Below are positions 53,078-62,055 of a stretch of DNA of 64,000 nucleotides, piece after piece. Numbering within the stretch: the stretch's first letter is position 1; each line of letters begins with the position of its first letter. A program made the translations under genes and the position numbers. The notes beneath the pieces were generated by a model. It did no database searches. It was given only the letters and a program-made list of their open reading frames with translations, and had not been told where the DNA came from. Origin of the DNA: Acetobacterium sp. KB-1 (GTDB lineage: Bacteria; Bacillota; Clostridia; Eubacteriales; Eubacteriaceae); the NCBI RefSeq assembly GCF_003260995.1, contig NZ_CP030040.1, forward strand, positions 1,463,736 to 1,527,735, in the 5' to 3' direction.

Positions 53078-53824
53078 TTATTGTACAACTACTGCGGTAT
53101 CGTTTCCTTCCGCAATATCACTGAAGAAATCATCAGTTTCAGAAATAATAATTTCAACCCGACGATTCTTAGCTCTGTTTTCTTCTGTATCATTTGGTGC
53201 GACTGGCCGATACTGGCCAAATCCTACTGACAACAATTTTGAGGGATCACTGATATAACCATTTTGAAAAAAACGAAGAACCTCATTGGCACGATCACTG
53301 GATAAATCGCGATCATCCACCGGCGAATCGGCCTGGGCTGTGTGACCATCAATCCGAATCGACCTAACAGTCGGTTCCACGGCCCTAAAAGCCAGACCGA
53401 TATCCGCTAAAATTTGCTGGCCGCCCGCTTTTATCCGGGCACTATCCGGCTCAAAGAAGATCGATGACATAAACTTAATTGCAACCGCTTTGTCATGCTT
53501 TTCGATGCTGACGGCATCTTCTAAGCCATTTTCTTTGGTATATTGACTCAAATATTGGTACAGATCTTCCAGATCAACAATCTCTTCCACGGTAATATCT
53601 TCATTGGGTGACGTCGCCGCATCTGACTCGGCGGCACTTCCGGTTGTTTCAAAAACGGCCGCCGGATTGAAGATTTCAACCAGTTTTTTGTACTTTTCGA
53701 CATCGATTGTTGACATGGAAAAAAGCAGAATGAAAAAAACTAAAATCAGGGTGATCATATCTGCATAGGTATTCAGCCAGGCGTCTTTATTGACCGGTTT
53801 TTTATTTTTACTACGCTTTGCCAT
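53078..53824 (-). CDS. motB: Flagellar stator protein MotB (MotS-like)
   Basis: A 248-residue protein with one membrane segment (about 20-40) and a C-terminal OmpA-type peptidoglycan-binding domain (about 140-240, with IRIDGHTAQADSPVDDRDLS). The segment carries the ion-binding Asp in TYADMITLILVFFILLF, which resembles MotS-type more than MotB-type stators. The gene follows motA, 17 bases apart. Confidence 0.92.
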   Translation of the reverse strand: MAKRSKNKKPVNKDAWLNTYADMITLILVFFILLFSMSTIDVEKYKKLVEIFNPAAVFETTGSAAESDAATSPNEDITVEEIVDLEDLYQYLSQYTKENGLEDAVSIEKHDKAVAIKFMSSIFFEPDSARIKAGGQQILADIGLAFRAVEPTVRSIRIDGHTAQADSPVDDRDLSSDRANEVLRFFQNGYISDPSKLLSVGFGQYRPVAPNDTEENRAKNRRVEIIISETDDFFSDIAEGNDTAVVVQ

Positions 53825-53841
53825 ATTATATACCCCTATTT

Positions 53842-54705
53842 TTAGCTTTCAACATCTTTTCCTTTTTTAGCTTTTGCTTTTCCACCTTTTGCTTTTCCGC
53901 CCTTTGTTGGTTCTTCTCCATTTGCTTTTTTGATCTCGGCCTCGGTTAAGAAGTTCATCAGTTTATCCTGAATATATTTAGGATTCTCGCCTTCTTTTAT
54001 CGCGACCACCCCTTCAATCACCAGTTCTTTAATAAGCAGGTCACGTTCCTGGGCTATTTCAAGCTTATTCGATATCGGCATAAACAAGGTTTTGGCAAGA
54101 ATTGAGCCATAGAGGGTGGTAATCAGTGCCACCGACATATCGGAGCCCAAGGTACTGGCGCCGCCTTCAAAACTCATATTTTTTAACATATTAATCAAAC
54201 CGATCAGCGTACCAATCATCCCAAAGGCCGGTCCCAGGGCAGCGCCCATATCATAAAGTTTTCGTTCTTCATCGTTTCTCGCCGAAATATAATCCAATTT
54301 CTGGTCGAACCAGGACCGTAACTTGTCCGGCTCAATGGCATCAACAATCCGCAAGACACTTTCCTTTAAAAACTCGTCCTGAATATCAGCGGCTTTGGCT
54401 TCGAGTGCCAACAATCCTTTCCGCCTGGCCTCTTTAGAAAGCTCCGTCAAAATTTCGACGTATTCGGCTGGGTCTTGTTTGTTTTTAAAAAGAATCATCT
54501 TTAAATGTTTTGGGATATGCGTAAAAGATTTGATGGGAAATGCGGCCAGCAAAACAAAGAATGTTCCACCAACCGTGATGAAAATACTCTGAACGTTAAT
54601 AAAGTTGCCAAGTGCACCAATATTAAACCCAGATGCTCCAAATGTCATCCCAAAAAACATGGTGAAGACGACTAAGACATAGGCAATGATTGTTGTAATT
54701 TCCAT
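53842..54705 (-). CDS. motA: Flagellar stator protein MotA
   Basis: A 287-residue four-segment membrane protein that forms the ion channel with MotB. Large cytoplasmic loop with the charged residues that contact FliG. GAALGPAFGMIGTLIGLI lies at the third segment. The C terminus is an unusual Gly-Lys-Ala-rich tail (about residues 265-287, with repeats of GGKAK). Confidence 0.95.
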   Translation of the reverse strand: MEITTIIAYVLVVFTMFFGMTFGASGFNIGALGNFINVQSIFITVGGTFFVLLAAFPIKSFTHIPKHLKMILFKNKQDPAEYVEILTELSKEARRKGLLALEAKAADIQDEFLKESVLRIVDAIEPDKLRSWFDQKLDYISARNDEERKLYDMGAALGPAFGMIGTLIGLINMLKNMSFEGGASTLGSDMSVALITTLYGSILAKTLFMPISNKLEIAQERDLLIKELVIEGVVAIKEGENPKYIQDKLMNFLTEAEIKKANGEEPTKGGKAKGGKAKAKKGKDVES

Positions 54706-54735
54706 AAATATATACTTCCTGTCAGAATTTAGTGG

Positions 54736-54930
54736 TTAACGACTAAAAATACTTCGTTTATAGGCAATGATCTTTGAAAGGACTTGCGCTGAACTCTCTG
54801 TAACCACGTAGTGTTTACCGTTCATCAATCGAATGGTTGTATCCGGTTTTTCTTCAATGATTTCAATGATCTCACAATTCAGCAGAAATTTTTCATTCTT
54901 TTGTTTGTTCAATCTTGTCAATTCTATCAT
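54736..54930 (-). CDS. flbD: FlbD-like flagellar protein
   Basis: A 64-residue protein: IELTRLNKQKNEKFLLNCEI matches the start of small FlbD-type proteins, found between flgE and motA in clostridial flagellar operons. Function not known. About 180 bases after flgE, in a gap with two strong hairpins. Confidence 0.85.
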   Translation of the reverse strand: MIELTRLNKQKNEKFLLNCEIIEIIEEKPDTTIRLMNGKHYVVTESSAQVLSKIIAYKRSIFSR

Positions 54931-55009
54931 ATTTCCACCTTAAAATATAGTTTTTATTAATTGGTTTTCAACTGATCAGAACTTTTTAAATTTATTCTGT
55001 CAGTCAGCA

Positions 55010-55050
55010 GTCAGTCACCAAATGGGTGGAACACCCATTTGGTGACTGAC
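55010..55050. repeat. 19-bp perfect hairpin between flgE and flbD
   Basis: Arms 55010-55028 and 55032-55050 pair perfectly around GAA. Core of the arm is TCACCAAATGGGTG. No T run follows on the minus strand, so it is not a typical terminator; an RNA processing or stability signal is possible. Confidence 0.8.
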
Positions 55051-55066
55051 CAGGATAAAAAGTTCT

Positions 55067-55092
55067 ACCCGAAGGAGTTTTCTCCTTCGGGT
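55067..55092 (-). terminator. Hairpin after flgE, terminator-like
   Basis: ACCCGAAGGAG/CTCCTTCGGGT around a four-base loop, 18 bases after the flgE stop. Downstream on the minus strand reads AGAACTTTTTATCC. Weak T run, so partial termination is likely. Confidence 0.65.
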
Positions 55093-55110
55093 GAACAATT
55101 AGTATTTAAA

Positions 55111-56622
55111 CTATCGTTTTAAATTAATCAATTCTTCCAAAATAGAATCAGAAACCGTGATAATTCTGGAGTTTGCCTGGAAACCACGTTGGGCGACAAT
55201 CATGTCGGTAAATTCCTGAGACAAATCGACATTTGACATTTCCAAGTTCGCTGACTCAGTCCCGCCAGTGCCGTTGGTGCCGGCTTTTGCAGCAATCGGT
55301 TCGCCGGAGTTGGCGGATTCCATGAAATAGCCGTTGCCATCTTGAAGCAATCCGTCGGTGTTGGCAAATTTTGCAAGGGCCAGGTAACCTAAGGTAACGG
55401 GTTTGTCACTGCCAGTTTCCACTTTACCGATGGTGGTGTTCGCTAAAACCCCATCGGTATTAAAAATAGTATCAAATTGTGCCCCATCTACCGCCAACGT
55501 AAGTGATCCACCTGTTAATGGATTTGTCAAAGCAACACTTGGATCCGCAGGATCAAAAGTATAAGTGTCAGGCGTTTTTAGGTACTCTGTTACACCACCC
55601 TGGTTTTTAACGGCTGCAACCACTGAAGTATAGCCATCTTGGGCAATATCACCAATAGTCACACCACTTGCTAAGTCCGCATCTGTTGACACTAACTTTG
55701 TTGTATCGATTTTAAGTCCCGGCAGATTTGCAAATGTCAGAATGCCTGATGAAGACACTGTTGCTGTTCCATAATTTCCAGACCCGGCTGGACTATCAAG
55801 TTCAACAGCATCTTTATCAGTAAGACCACCCGCCAATGAGTATACATCTCCAGTTTTTGTCAATGTCAAAGAACCTAAAATATTTGCCGTTGGTGCAATT
55901 GTGAGGGCCGCAATTTCTAGAGTCGTTGCTGGATCTGGATCAAAGCCTACCATATCACCAACTGCCAATTGTACATCTCCAGTATAATTGGAATCCACCG
56001 GAAGCGTTATCCCGTTTAACCAGCTAATTCCAGCTGCTTTTGTGAATTCCGGATCGCCGGCTTTAATTCCAGTGATCTCACCGGACTTACCAATGGTAAT
56101 ACCAGTGTATTTTTCCAGTTCTGCCGGGTCAACATTAATTGCCTGCAGTTCTTCAATCCCTAATGTACCATTGGGGTTTAAAACAGGGTTACCATCAGCA
56201 TCCAGGCCGATTCCCATAACTTTGCTACCAGAGCCATCGGTCAGATTACCTTCGGCATCAAATTTTAAATTACCAACCCGAGTATAACGGTTGGCGCCAA
56301 CCGTCGGTTGCACAACCAAATAACCTTCGCCGGCAATATAGACATCCAATGCTCGGCCAGTAGATGCTCCGGATGAAATGCTATTAAGCATGTCAATACT
56401 ACCAACCTTCGCGCCGTAACCCAACTGACTGGCATTTGTACCTCCAGTGGTGGCAGTTGCTCCAGTAGCGGTTGATAAATTTTGATATAATACATCGCTA
56501 AAGACGACGCGGCTGGCTTTGAAACCATAAGTATTAACATTGGCAATATTATTACCAATAACGTTTAGCTTGGTTTGATGGGCAGCCATCCCTGAAATTC
56601 CTGAGTATAAAGATCTGATCAT
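55111..56622 (-). CDS. flgE: Flagellar hook protein FlgE
   Basis: A 503-residue hook subunit. MIRSLYSGISGMAAHQTKLN and the following NNIANVNTYGFKA form the conserved N-terminal helix, and the C terminus ends in TDMIVAQRGFQANSRIITVS. Variable middle domain. The gene lies after flgD and the small operon protein. Confidence 0.97.
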   Translation of the reverse strand: MIRSLYSGISGMAAHQTKLNVIGNNIANVNTYGFKASRVVFSDVLYQNLSTATGATATTGGTNASQLGYGAKVGSIDMLNSISSGASTGRALDVYIAGEGYLVVQPTVGANRYTRVGNLKFDAEGNLTDGSGSKVMGIGLDADGNPVLNPNGTLGIEELQAINVDPAELEKYTGITIGKSGEITGIKAGDPEFTKAAGISWLNGITLPVDSNYTGDVQLAVGDMVGFDPDPATTLEIAALTIAPTANILGSLTLTKTGDVYSLAGGLTDKDAVELDSPAGSGNYGTATVSSSGILTFANLPGLKIDTTKLVSTDADLASGVTIGDIAQDGYTSVVAAVKNQGGVTEYLKTPDTYTFDPADPSVALTNPLTGGSLTLAVDGAQFDTIFNTDGVLANTTIGKVETGSDKPVTLGYLALAKFANTDGLLQDGNGYFMESANSGEPIAAKAGTNGTGGTESANLEMSNVDLSQEFTDMIVAQRGFQANSRIITVSDSILEELINLKR

Positions 56623-56694
56623 TTGTAATCCTTTCTGTGCCGTTTGAAGCTTATCTGTCGGTCAAAGCTTCATAGTTTCCTCATCGAGGTCCAA

Positions 56695-57102
56695 CTATAT
56701 AAATACAGCACCATCAATATCATTGAATAGTTTATTTTTCATTTCGTTTTTGTCCATGACGGTGATAACCCGCTTGTCCACTGCATTTACAATAAATGCT
56801 GAGTTATCCATCATAATTAGCGCATTCTCAATCCCTTTTTCCTGGGCTTTGTCACAGGCATCGCCCAATTTTTCCAGATCAGTTTGTGTCACTGCAATGT
56901 TGCGCTGTTCTTTTCTGATACTGGCATGTTTGGTAAATGTGACGGTGTTCTTAATCTGCAAATCGAGCAGATCCTTGAAACTGGTTTCGCTTTTTTGCGA
57001 ATCATTGACCACTTGTTGCTGACTGGTATCTTTTATTTTTTCTGCCTGGCGAATTATTGCGTCATTTAAGCGATAATAATTGCCAGTGATTGTGTCTGCC
57101 AT
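56695..57102 (-). CDS. Flagellar operon protein (TIGR02530 type)
   Basis: A 135-residue soluble protein. The motif TFTKHASIRKEQRNI near residue 55 and the position between flgD and flgE match the small flagellar operon protein family of unknown function (Bacillus counterpart in the fla/che operon). Confidence 0.8.
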   Translation of the reverse strand: MADTITGNYYRLNDAIIRQAEKIKDTSQQQVVNDSQKSETSFKDLLDLQIKNTVTFTKHASIRKEQRNIAVTQTDLEKLGDACDKAQEKGIENALIMMDNSAFIVNAVDKRVITVMDKNEMKNKLFNDIDGAVFI

Positions 57103-57150
57103 TTTATCACCTCTTTATTAACAGGCCGTTAAATCAAGCTGTTAAATCTT

Positions 57151-57573
57151 CTATTTTGCCTGAGCAACTTCCATGATGCTGCTGACTGGATATGAAACAC
57201 CATTGACAATAACTTGTGCTTCACCATCATATAAATTAACACCTTGTACCGTCCCTGCAACAACATGAAGTGAACCGTCCGCAGCATTTTCCGCCAGCGT
57301 AACATCTTTGCCAATCAAACTCATCGAATACGTCGTTTTGGTCATCTCATTAAGCTCCGTTAATGCCTGAACCATCGAAAACTGTGCCATCTGGGCGGTA
57401 TATTGGGATGTATCGGCGGTGTTGTTCATATCCTGATTCTGAAGCTGAGCGACCATCAGTTTTAAAAAGTCATCCATATCCAGAGATGTGCCCGCTTTTT
57501 TAGTTTGCGCAGCTGTCGTTGTTGCTGCTGTTGCTGACGTACTTAAATAATTGTTAATTCCATCGATTGCCAT
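57151..57573 (-). CDS. flgD: Hook capping protein FlgD
   Basis: A 140-residue protein, shorter than the enteric FlgD because the C-terminal Ig-like domains are absent, as in Bacillus. DMDDFLKLMVAQLQNQDMNN is the FlgD signature. It caps the growing hook. Between fliK and the small operon protein. Confidence 0.94.
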   Translation of the reverse strand: MAIDGINNYLSTSATAATTTAAQTKKAGTSLDMDDFLKLMVAQLQNQDMNNTADTSQYTAQMAQFSMVQALTELNEMTKTTYSMSLIGKDVTLAENAADGSLHVVAGTVQGVNLYDGEAQVIVNGVSYPVSSIMEVAQAK

Positions 57574-57597
57574 GATTTTTCCTTCCTTATACTCATT

Positions 57598-59076
57598 TTA
57601 TACTAAGTAATTAATCCTTCGCTGTCCATTGTACTGAAGATTCTGGGCTAGACTAATCAGTTCATCATTGCTGTCTTGAGCACCATTACTAAAAGGATTA
57701 TTTTGAATGGTTCCTTTGCTTAAAAATTGTTCTTTTAAGGGTGCATTGTTTTGCTGCTGTGAAAACTGTGAGCCATCATTTAAAAGAGAACCCATGCTTT
57801 CACCATTTTCAGTCGCTTCCACTGGTGTATTCAAGTGGACCGTTTCCACCTGGACATTTTGCAGAGCTAAGCCACGCACCAATTGATTGATTTGATTTCC
57901 CAATAGTTTTTGGGTTTCGCTGCTTGCTGCCATAATGTCAATAATGAGTTTCCCCTGATTATAACTCAGCTTAATATCAATATCACCCAAGTTATCCGGA
58001 GACAGTGTCATCTGTAATGTCATTGGTTTAGCTGGTTCGAAATTCTGGATAATCTTCTGCTCGACCTGTTGCGCGACCTCTACCTTGGCACTATGCCCAA
58101 CTTCAGGTCCTTTATTTGAGCTGACGCCCATTGAACTAAGATCCTGAACGCCGCGTTCACCGGGATTCTGGTTTTCGGTCTGGTTGATTGCGCTTTTCTG
58201 AACATCCACTGTTTTTGTTTGTCCCAAACCCGTCTCTTTTGCTAAATCAGAATCGGCCTTTCCGTTGACAACGGTAGCTGCTTTTTCTGTCGCAATTTGA
58301 TTCTCTTCCATTGGTTCAATACCTTGAGCAGTCTGCTGTTTTGTGTCATCGTTTAGGTTTGTTTTACCTACGGGTTGTTTTGAAAAATCAACTTTACTAC
58401 TCACTTCTTTTGTTACTTCCTCCTCCGGTTTGGTCCCGCTTAACACCTCTAAAAGGTCTTCGGTTTCCTGATTTTCTACTTTGTCGGAGTTTTGTGACAA
58501 AACCTTAATATTTCCCATTTGCTCTAACTCAGCAACACCTTTTAAAACAGATACATCTTGCGCTTTCTTACTGCTGTCGATTATCGGAATCACTTGTTCT
58601 TGACTGATAAGATCTGCTGGCGTCGTTTCTTCTTGCCCTAAGTTCAGGCCAAGACCCGTTACGGCTGTCTTTTTGTCACCTTGAACATTTTGTATACCAA
58701 TCAGTAAAGACGGATCAAGTGTTGGTATCAAATCGTTTACCTGACTTCCCTCATCCTTGAGTTCCTCTACTTTTCCAGATGGACTCTCGTCAGATCGAAC
58801 TTCACGATCATCTGAAACGCCATCTGACAACGACTGTTCTTTTTCCCGTTGATTACTTTGTGCCGTTGACTCTGATGCTTTGCGATTTTCCCGTGTTTTC
58901 TCCAATTGACGATCCGCCTGCTTGATTTCCTGTTTTGACTGATTAAGCAGATCTCTAAACTGGGCACTTCTTTCCTGGCCTTTTGTGTGTTGGGTTGACG
59001 CGTTCTCAGCATTTATACTAATCCCCCGAACCCCATTGAGTGTCGGCTTTGTTGCCGATTGAAACTCTAAATTCAT
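57598..59076 (-). CDS. fliK: Hook-length control protein FliK
   Basis: A 492-residue protein. The first 370 residues are low-complexity, rich in Gln, Lys, Glu and Ser, as expected for the molecular ruler part; the C-terminal domain (residues about 390-470, with MTLSPDNLGDIDIKLSYNQG) binds FlhB and triggers the export switch. Opens the long motor/export operon. The promoter candidate is in the gap upstream. Confidence 0.92.
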   Translation of the reverse strand: MNLEFQSATKPTLNGVRGISINAENASTQHTKGQERSAQFRDLLNQSKQEIKQADRQLEKTRENRKASESTAQSNQREKEQSLSDGVSDDREVRSDESPSGKVEELKDEGSQVNDLIPTLDPSLLIGIQNVQGDKKTAVTGLGLNLGQEETTPADLISQEQVIPIIDSSKKAQDVSVLKGVAELEQMGNIKVLSQNSDKVENQETEDLLEVLSGTKPEEEVTKEVSSKVDFSKQPVGKTNLNDDTKQQTAQGIEPMEENQIATEKAATVVNGKADSDLAKETGLGQTKTVDVQKSAINQTENQNPGERGVQDLSSMGVSSNKGPEVGHSAKVEVAQQVEQKIIQNFEPAKPMTLQMTLSPDNLGDIDIKLSYNQGKLIIDIMAASSETQKLLGNQINQLVRGLALQNVQVETVHLNTPVEATENGESMGSLLNDGSQFSQQQNNAPLKEQFLSKGTIQNNPFSNGAQDSNDELISLAQNLQYNGQRRINYLV

Positions 59077-59134
59077 TGTCTACCTCCCTTCGTTAAATTA
59101 ATTCTTCTCCAAAACATAATTGTCTTGGAGCTAA

Positions 59135-59168
59135 CTCGAGCACAATAAAGTGTTCGAGCATTATATCA
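59135..59168 (-). promoter_or_regulatory. Extended -10 promoter with adjoining palindrome (fliK operon)
   Basis: Minus strand: TGaTATAAT (59160-59168) with no good -35, followed one base later by the palindrome CTCGAACAC/GTGCTCGAG around a six-base spacer (59135-59158). It lies about 60-90 bases upstream of the fliK start. The palindrome could be an operator or a 5' leader hairpin. Confidence 0.5.
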
Positions 59169-59324
59169 CAATCCAACGGACTGATATAACCGTATTTATT
59201 TTTTATTATATATCACTACTTTAATGCGACGCAACTCATTTAAGTGTTTTTAATTTCCGGGTAATCTCAACTACTGATCTCAAAATAAAGTACTCACTAA
59301 ACGATATGCCTAAACCATTCAAAC

Positions 59325-59353
59325 AAAAAAGCAACGACTCTGCCGTTGCTTTT
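59325..59353 (-). terminator. Terminator after the Na/Pi cotransporter gene
   Basis: AAAAGCAACG/CGTTGCTTTT with a seven-base loop and, on the minus strand, a T run. It is 245 bases after the cotransporter stop; the stretch between holds nothing I recognise. Confidence 0.75.
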
Positions 59354-59596
59354 AAATGTCATCACATTTTGTGATTACTTTTTTGCAACTGGCTGTCATA
59401 TAACACTGTATTTAGACCCTATAGTTTTGCGCCCTTACTTTTCAATAAGTATGCCAATATTATGTTGTTATAACATTACTCCATCTACGACCAACTGTCA
59501 ATGAAAATTATCCATTCCTTAAAGCTTTAAAACTTGTAATAACCGCGGTTTAGCTGTGCTTACCGGTGTCAAGTCCACCCTTTATCCGTTTTAATT

Positions 59597-61333
59597 CTAA
59601 GCGTGTTCAACCTTTGTTTCGCTGTCAAACTCGCGCTGGGAAATGAGCCCCTGATGAAGCTTCAATCCCAGTATCCCATGGGCTATATTTGAGGCATGAT
59701 CGCCAACCCGTTCGATATTTGTTAACAAGTCCAGAAATATGACGCCAGCATAAGGATTACAGATTCCTTCATTAAGACGGCGAATATGATCATCTTTTAA
59801 TTTTTCAGTCATTTCGTCTATTTCTTCTTCTTCATCAAGAATCTTATAACACAGATCTGTCTCTTCTGTTTCCATTAATTCTACCATATCCCGAAGCGTA
59901 TTGGTAGTTAAACTGATTAAATTTAACACTTCTTGATTGGCAATATCACTAAAGACGATCTTATTGGTGGCCCGCATTTCTGCCAATTCACCAATGTTCA
60001 TGGCATGATCACCAATTCTTTCTAAATCATGGCTTCCTTTAAGGATGAAGGCCAGGCGTTCATTCTCTTCTTCTGACATGTTTTCATTGGACAATTTAAC
60101 GGAATATTCGACAATTCCCTGTTGAAATTCATCAATGCGTTCTTCCCGCTTAACAATTTTTTCAACCAGCTTTTCATTGCCATCCATGATCGATTCGCAG
60201 GCGACTCTGAAATTTTTAAAACTCATTTTTGCCAGTCGATTCGTTTCTCTGACCACCTGTCCCAAAGCAATGGAAGGATTATTAAACAACCGGTCATCCA
60301 ACTGCAACCCCTTGTCTTCCTCTTTCTCCGGGTAGACGCGGTCCAGAAAGCTAACAAAATAGCCGATGATCGGGAGTAATACAATCGTATTTGCAACATT
60401 AAAAAGGGTGTGCGCCATCGCGATTTGACGGGCCACATTGGGCACCATATCACCGCCACCGTTAATCAATGAGCCTGAAATAGTAACGATGAATTCATAA
60501 ACCGGATTGACAGCCACTAAATTATTCATGATGGTTAATAAGATCATCACCCAGACAGCACCAAAAATATTGACAAAAAGATGGATAAAAGCTGCTTTTT
60601 TTGCTGCTGTGGAGGTTCCGATACAGGAAAGCAATGCCGTGACGCAGGTACCAATATTAGTACCAATAAGAATCGGTAAACAAATCTGGATTGCTCCAGT
60701 TCCCCCAATACTGACAAAAACCCCAGAAAGGGCCAGCGCCTGGAGCAAACCGATAGAAGCACTACTGCTTTGAATCACAGCGGTAATCAGGGTTCCAATC
60801 AGCACACCAAGCAGTGGATTTGTTCCATAGGTTGAGAGCAGGTAAATAAATTCTTCACTTTCTCTAAGCGGTTTCATGGCTGTTGACATGGCCGCAATCC
60901 CATAAAAAAGAATCCCAAAACCAAGAATAATACTCCCCAGATCTTTATTCTTTTTCTTGGTGCTAAATAGAGCCATCATTGCACCAATACCAATAAAAAT
61001 CGGTGCCAACTCAGTGACATTAAACGCGATCAACTGGGCCGTGACGGTGGTTCCAATATTAGCTCCTAAAATAACTCCTGCTGCCTGGGTCAAGGTCATC
61101 AGGGCGGCGTTAACAAAGCCGACCACCATCACCGTGGTGGTACTGGAACTTTGGACAATCATCGTTACAACCGTCCCAACCAGGATGGCTTTAATCTTAT
61201 TGTTGGTTAATACTTCCAGAAGTTTTTTCATCTTTGTGCCAGCAACCGTTTTTAATCCGTCGCTCATCATGTGCATTCCAAAAACGAATAACCCCAAGCC
61301 TCCAAAGAGACCAATCAGCATTTCTAACGTCAT
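59597..61333 (-). CDS. Na/Pi cotransporter family protein (NptA + PhoU-like)
   Basis: A 578-residue protein. The first 310 residues hold eight or more membrane segments with the two QSSS signatures of the family (VQSSSTTTV and IQSSSASIG); the C-terminal part (about 340-560) is PhoU-like and helical. It would import phosphate with sodium or regulate uptake. ATG at 61333 follows GGAGG; a TTG four codons upstream is the alternative. Divergent from glyQS. Confidence 0.92.
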   Translation of the reverse strand: MTLEMLIGLFGGLGLFVFGMHMMSDGLKTVAGTKMKKLLEVLTNNKIKAILVGTVVTMIVQSSSTTTVMVVGFVNAALMTLTQAAGVILGANIGTTVTAQLIAFNVTELAPIFIGIGAMMALFSTKKKNKDLGSIILGFGILFYGIAAMSTAMKPLRESEEFIYLLSTYGTNPLLGVLIGTLITAVIQSSSASIGLLQALALSGVFVSIGGTGAIQICLPILIGTNIGTCVTALLSCIGTSTAAKKAAFIHLFVNIFGAVWVMILLTIMNNLVAVNPVYEFIVTISGSLINGGGDMVPNVARQIAMAHTLFNVANTIVLLPIIGYFVSFLDRVYPEKEEDKGLQLDDRLFNNPSIALGQVVRETNRLAKMSFKNFRVACESIMDGNEKLVEKIVKREERIDEFQQGIVEYSVKLSNENMSEEENERLAFILKGSHDLERIGDHAMNIGELAEMRATNKIVFSDIANQEVLNLISLTTNTLRDMVELMETEETDLCYKILDEEEEIDEMTEKLKDDHIRRLNEGICNPYAGVIFLDLLTNIERVGDHASNIAHGILGLKLHQGLISQREFDSETKVEHA

Positions 61334-61439
61334 TTTTTCCTCCAAAAAACATCAAAAATTAAGATAGTACTCCAGCCAAGGAAGAAACTAGACGACCCTC
61401 AAAAAATTGGGATTAACCAAATTGTCGCCCTTCATAATT

Positions 61440-61475
61440 AAAGATTAGACCATAGTGGGCCTAATCTTTTCGTTT
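61440..61475 (+). terminator. Hairpin in the nptA-glyQS gap
   Basis: AAAGATTAG/CTAATCTTT around an inner GACC/GGGC part, followed on the plus strand by CTTTTCGTTTTC. It has no gene to end on the plus strand, so its function is open; the rest of 61334-61705 holds nothing I recognise. Confidence 0.5.
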
Positions 61476-61705
61476 TCTTGATTCACCAGGATAACTATCT
61501 TTTCTTGCTTTTCTTTTTCCTTAATCATTTGTTAACGACATTTTAACACTAAGTTTACATAATGAGAATCTTTTTTTTCATTTTTTTTATGAATTATTTA
61601 TTTAAATCGAGGCAAAACGCACATTATCGTTACCCTGGTTTATCGTTGTAACCCATTTCAATGTTGTCCGAATCGAAATTAAAACTTGACCGCTAAAAAT
61701 TAAAC

Positions 61706-61734
61706 TTGACAGCAGCTTGTCTTTTTGATATTCT
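61706..61734 (+). promoter_or_regulatory. Sigma-A promoter of the glyQS leader
   Basis: TTGACA (61706-61711), 17 bases, TATTCT (61729-61734). Transcription would begin near 61741, at the head of the T-box leader. Confidence 0.7.
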
Positions 61735-61740
61735 TCATCT

Positions 61741-62017
61741 TAGTTTAGGATTTATTAAGAAGTACTTAACTTAATAGCAAAGGCATTGAGAAAAGAATAA
61801 TCAGAGGGCCAATGGTTTAAAAGCGAGCAGATGATGGTGTAAGATCTGTAATCAAACCCTATGAGTGGCACTTTTTGAGCTGCAACCACTGCTTTCGATT
61901 AAGTGGTTGACGTGAAAATCGTTATAAGAGTAAGGTGGTTTGCCAGCAGTGGCAAGCAACTTGGGTGGAACCGCGGTTATACCGTCCCTTGTTTTAATGC
62001 AAGGGGCGGTTTTTTTA
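61741..62017 (+). ncRNA. T-box leader for glycyl-tRNA synthetase
   Basis: The conserved T-box TGGGTGGAACCGCGG is at 61962-61976, followed by a terminator stem ACCGTCCCTTG/CAAGGGGCGGT and seven Ts (61981-62017). Uncharged tRNA would pair with the specifier and the T-box and favour read-through. GGC at 61867-61869, in GAGTGGCAC, is a likely glycine specifier. The leader ends 39 bases before the gene start. Confidence 0.93.
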
Positions 62018-62055
62018 GTTTAGATACTAAAAATTTAATTAAGCAGGAGGAAAAA

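Noticed and set aside
59561-59580. Further GGTGTCAAG copy of the short repeat
   Set aside because: Only nine bases match and the upstream part of the motif is absent; chance match likely.
61903-62055. N-terminal extension of glyQS
   Set aside because: The bases belong to the T-box leader; the ATG at 62056 has a perfect ribosome-binding site and gives the normal protein length.
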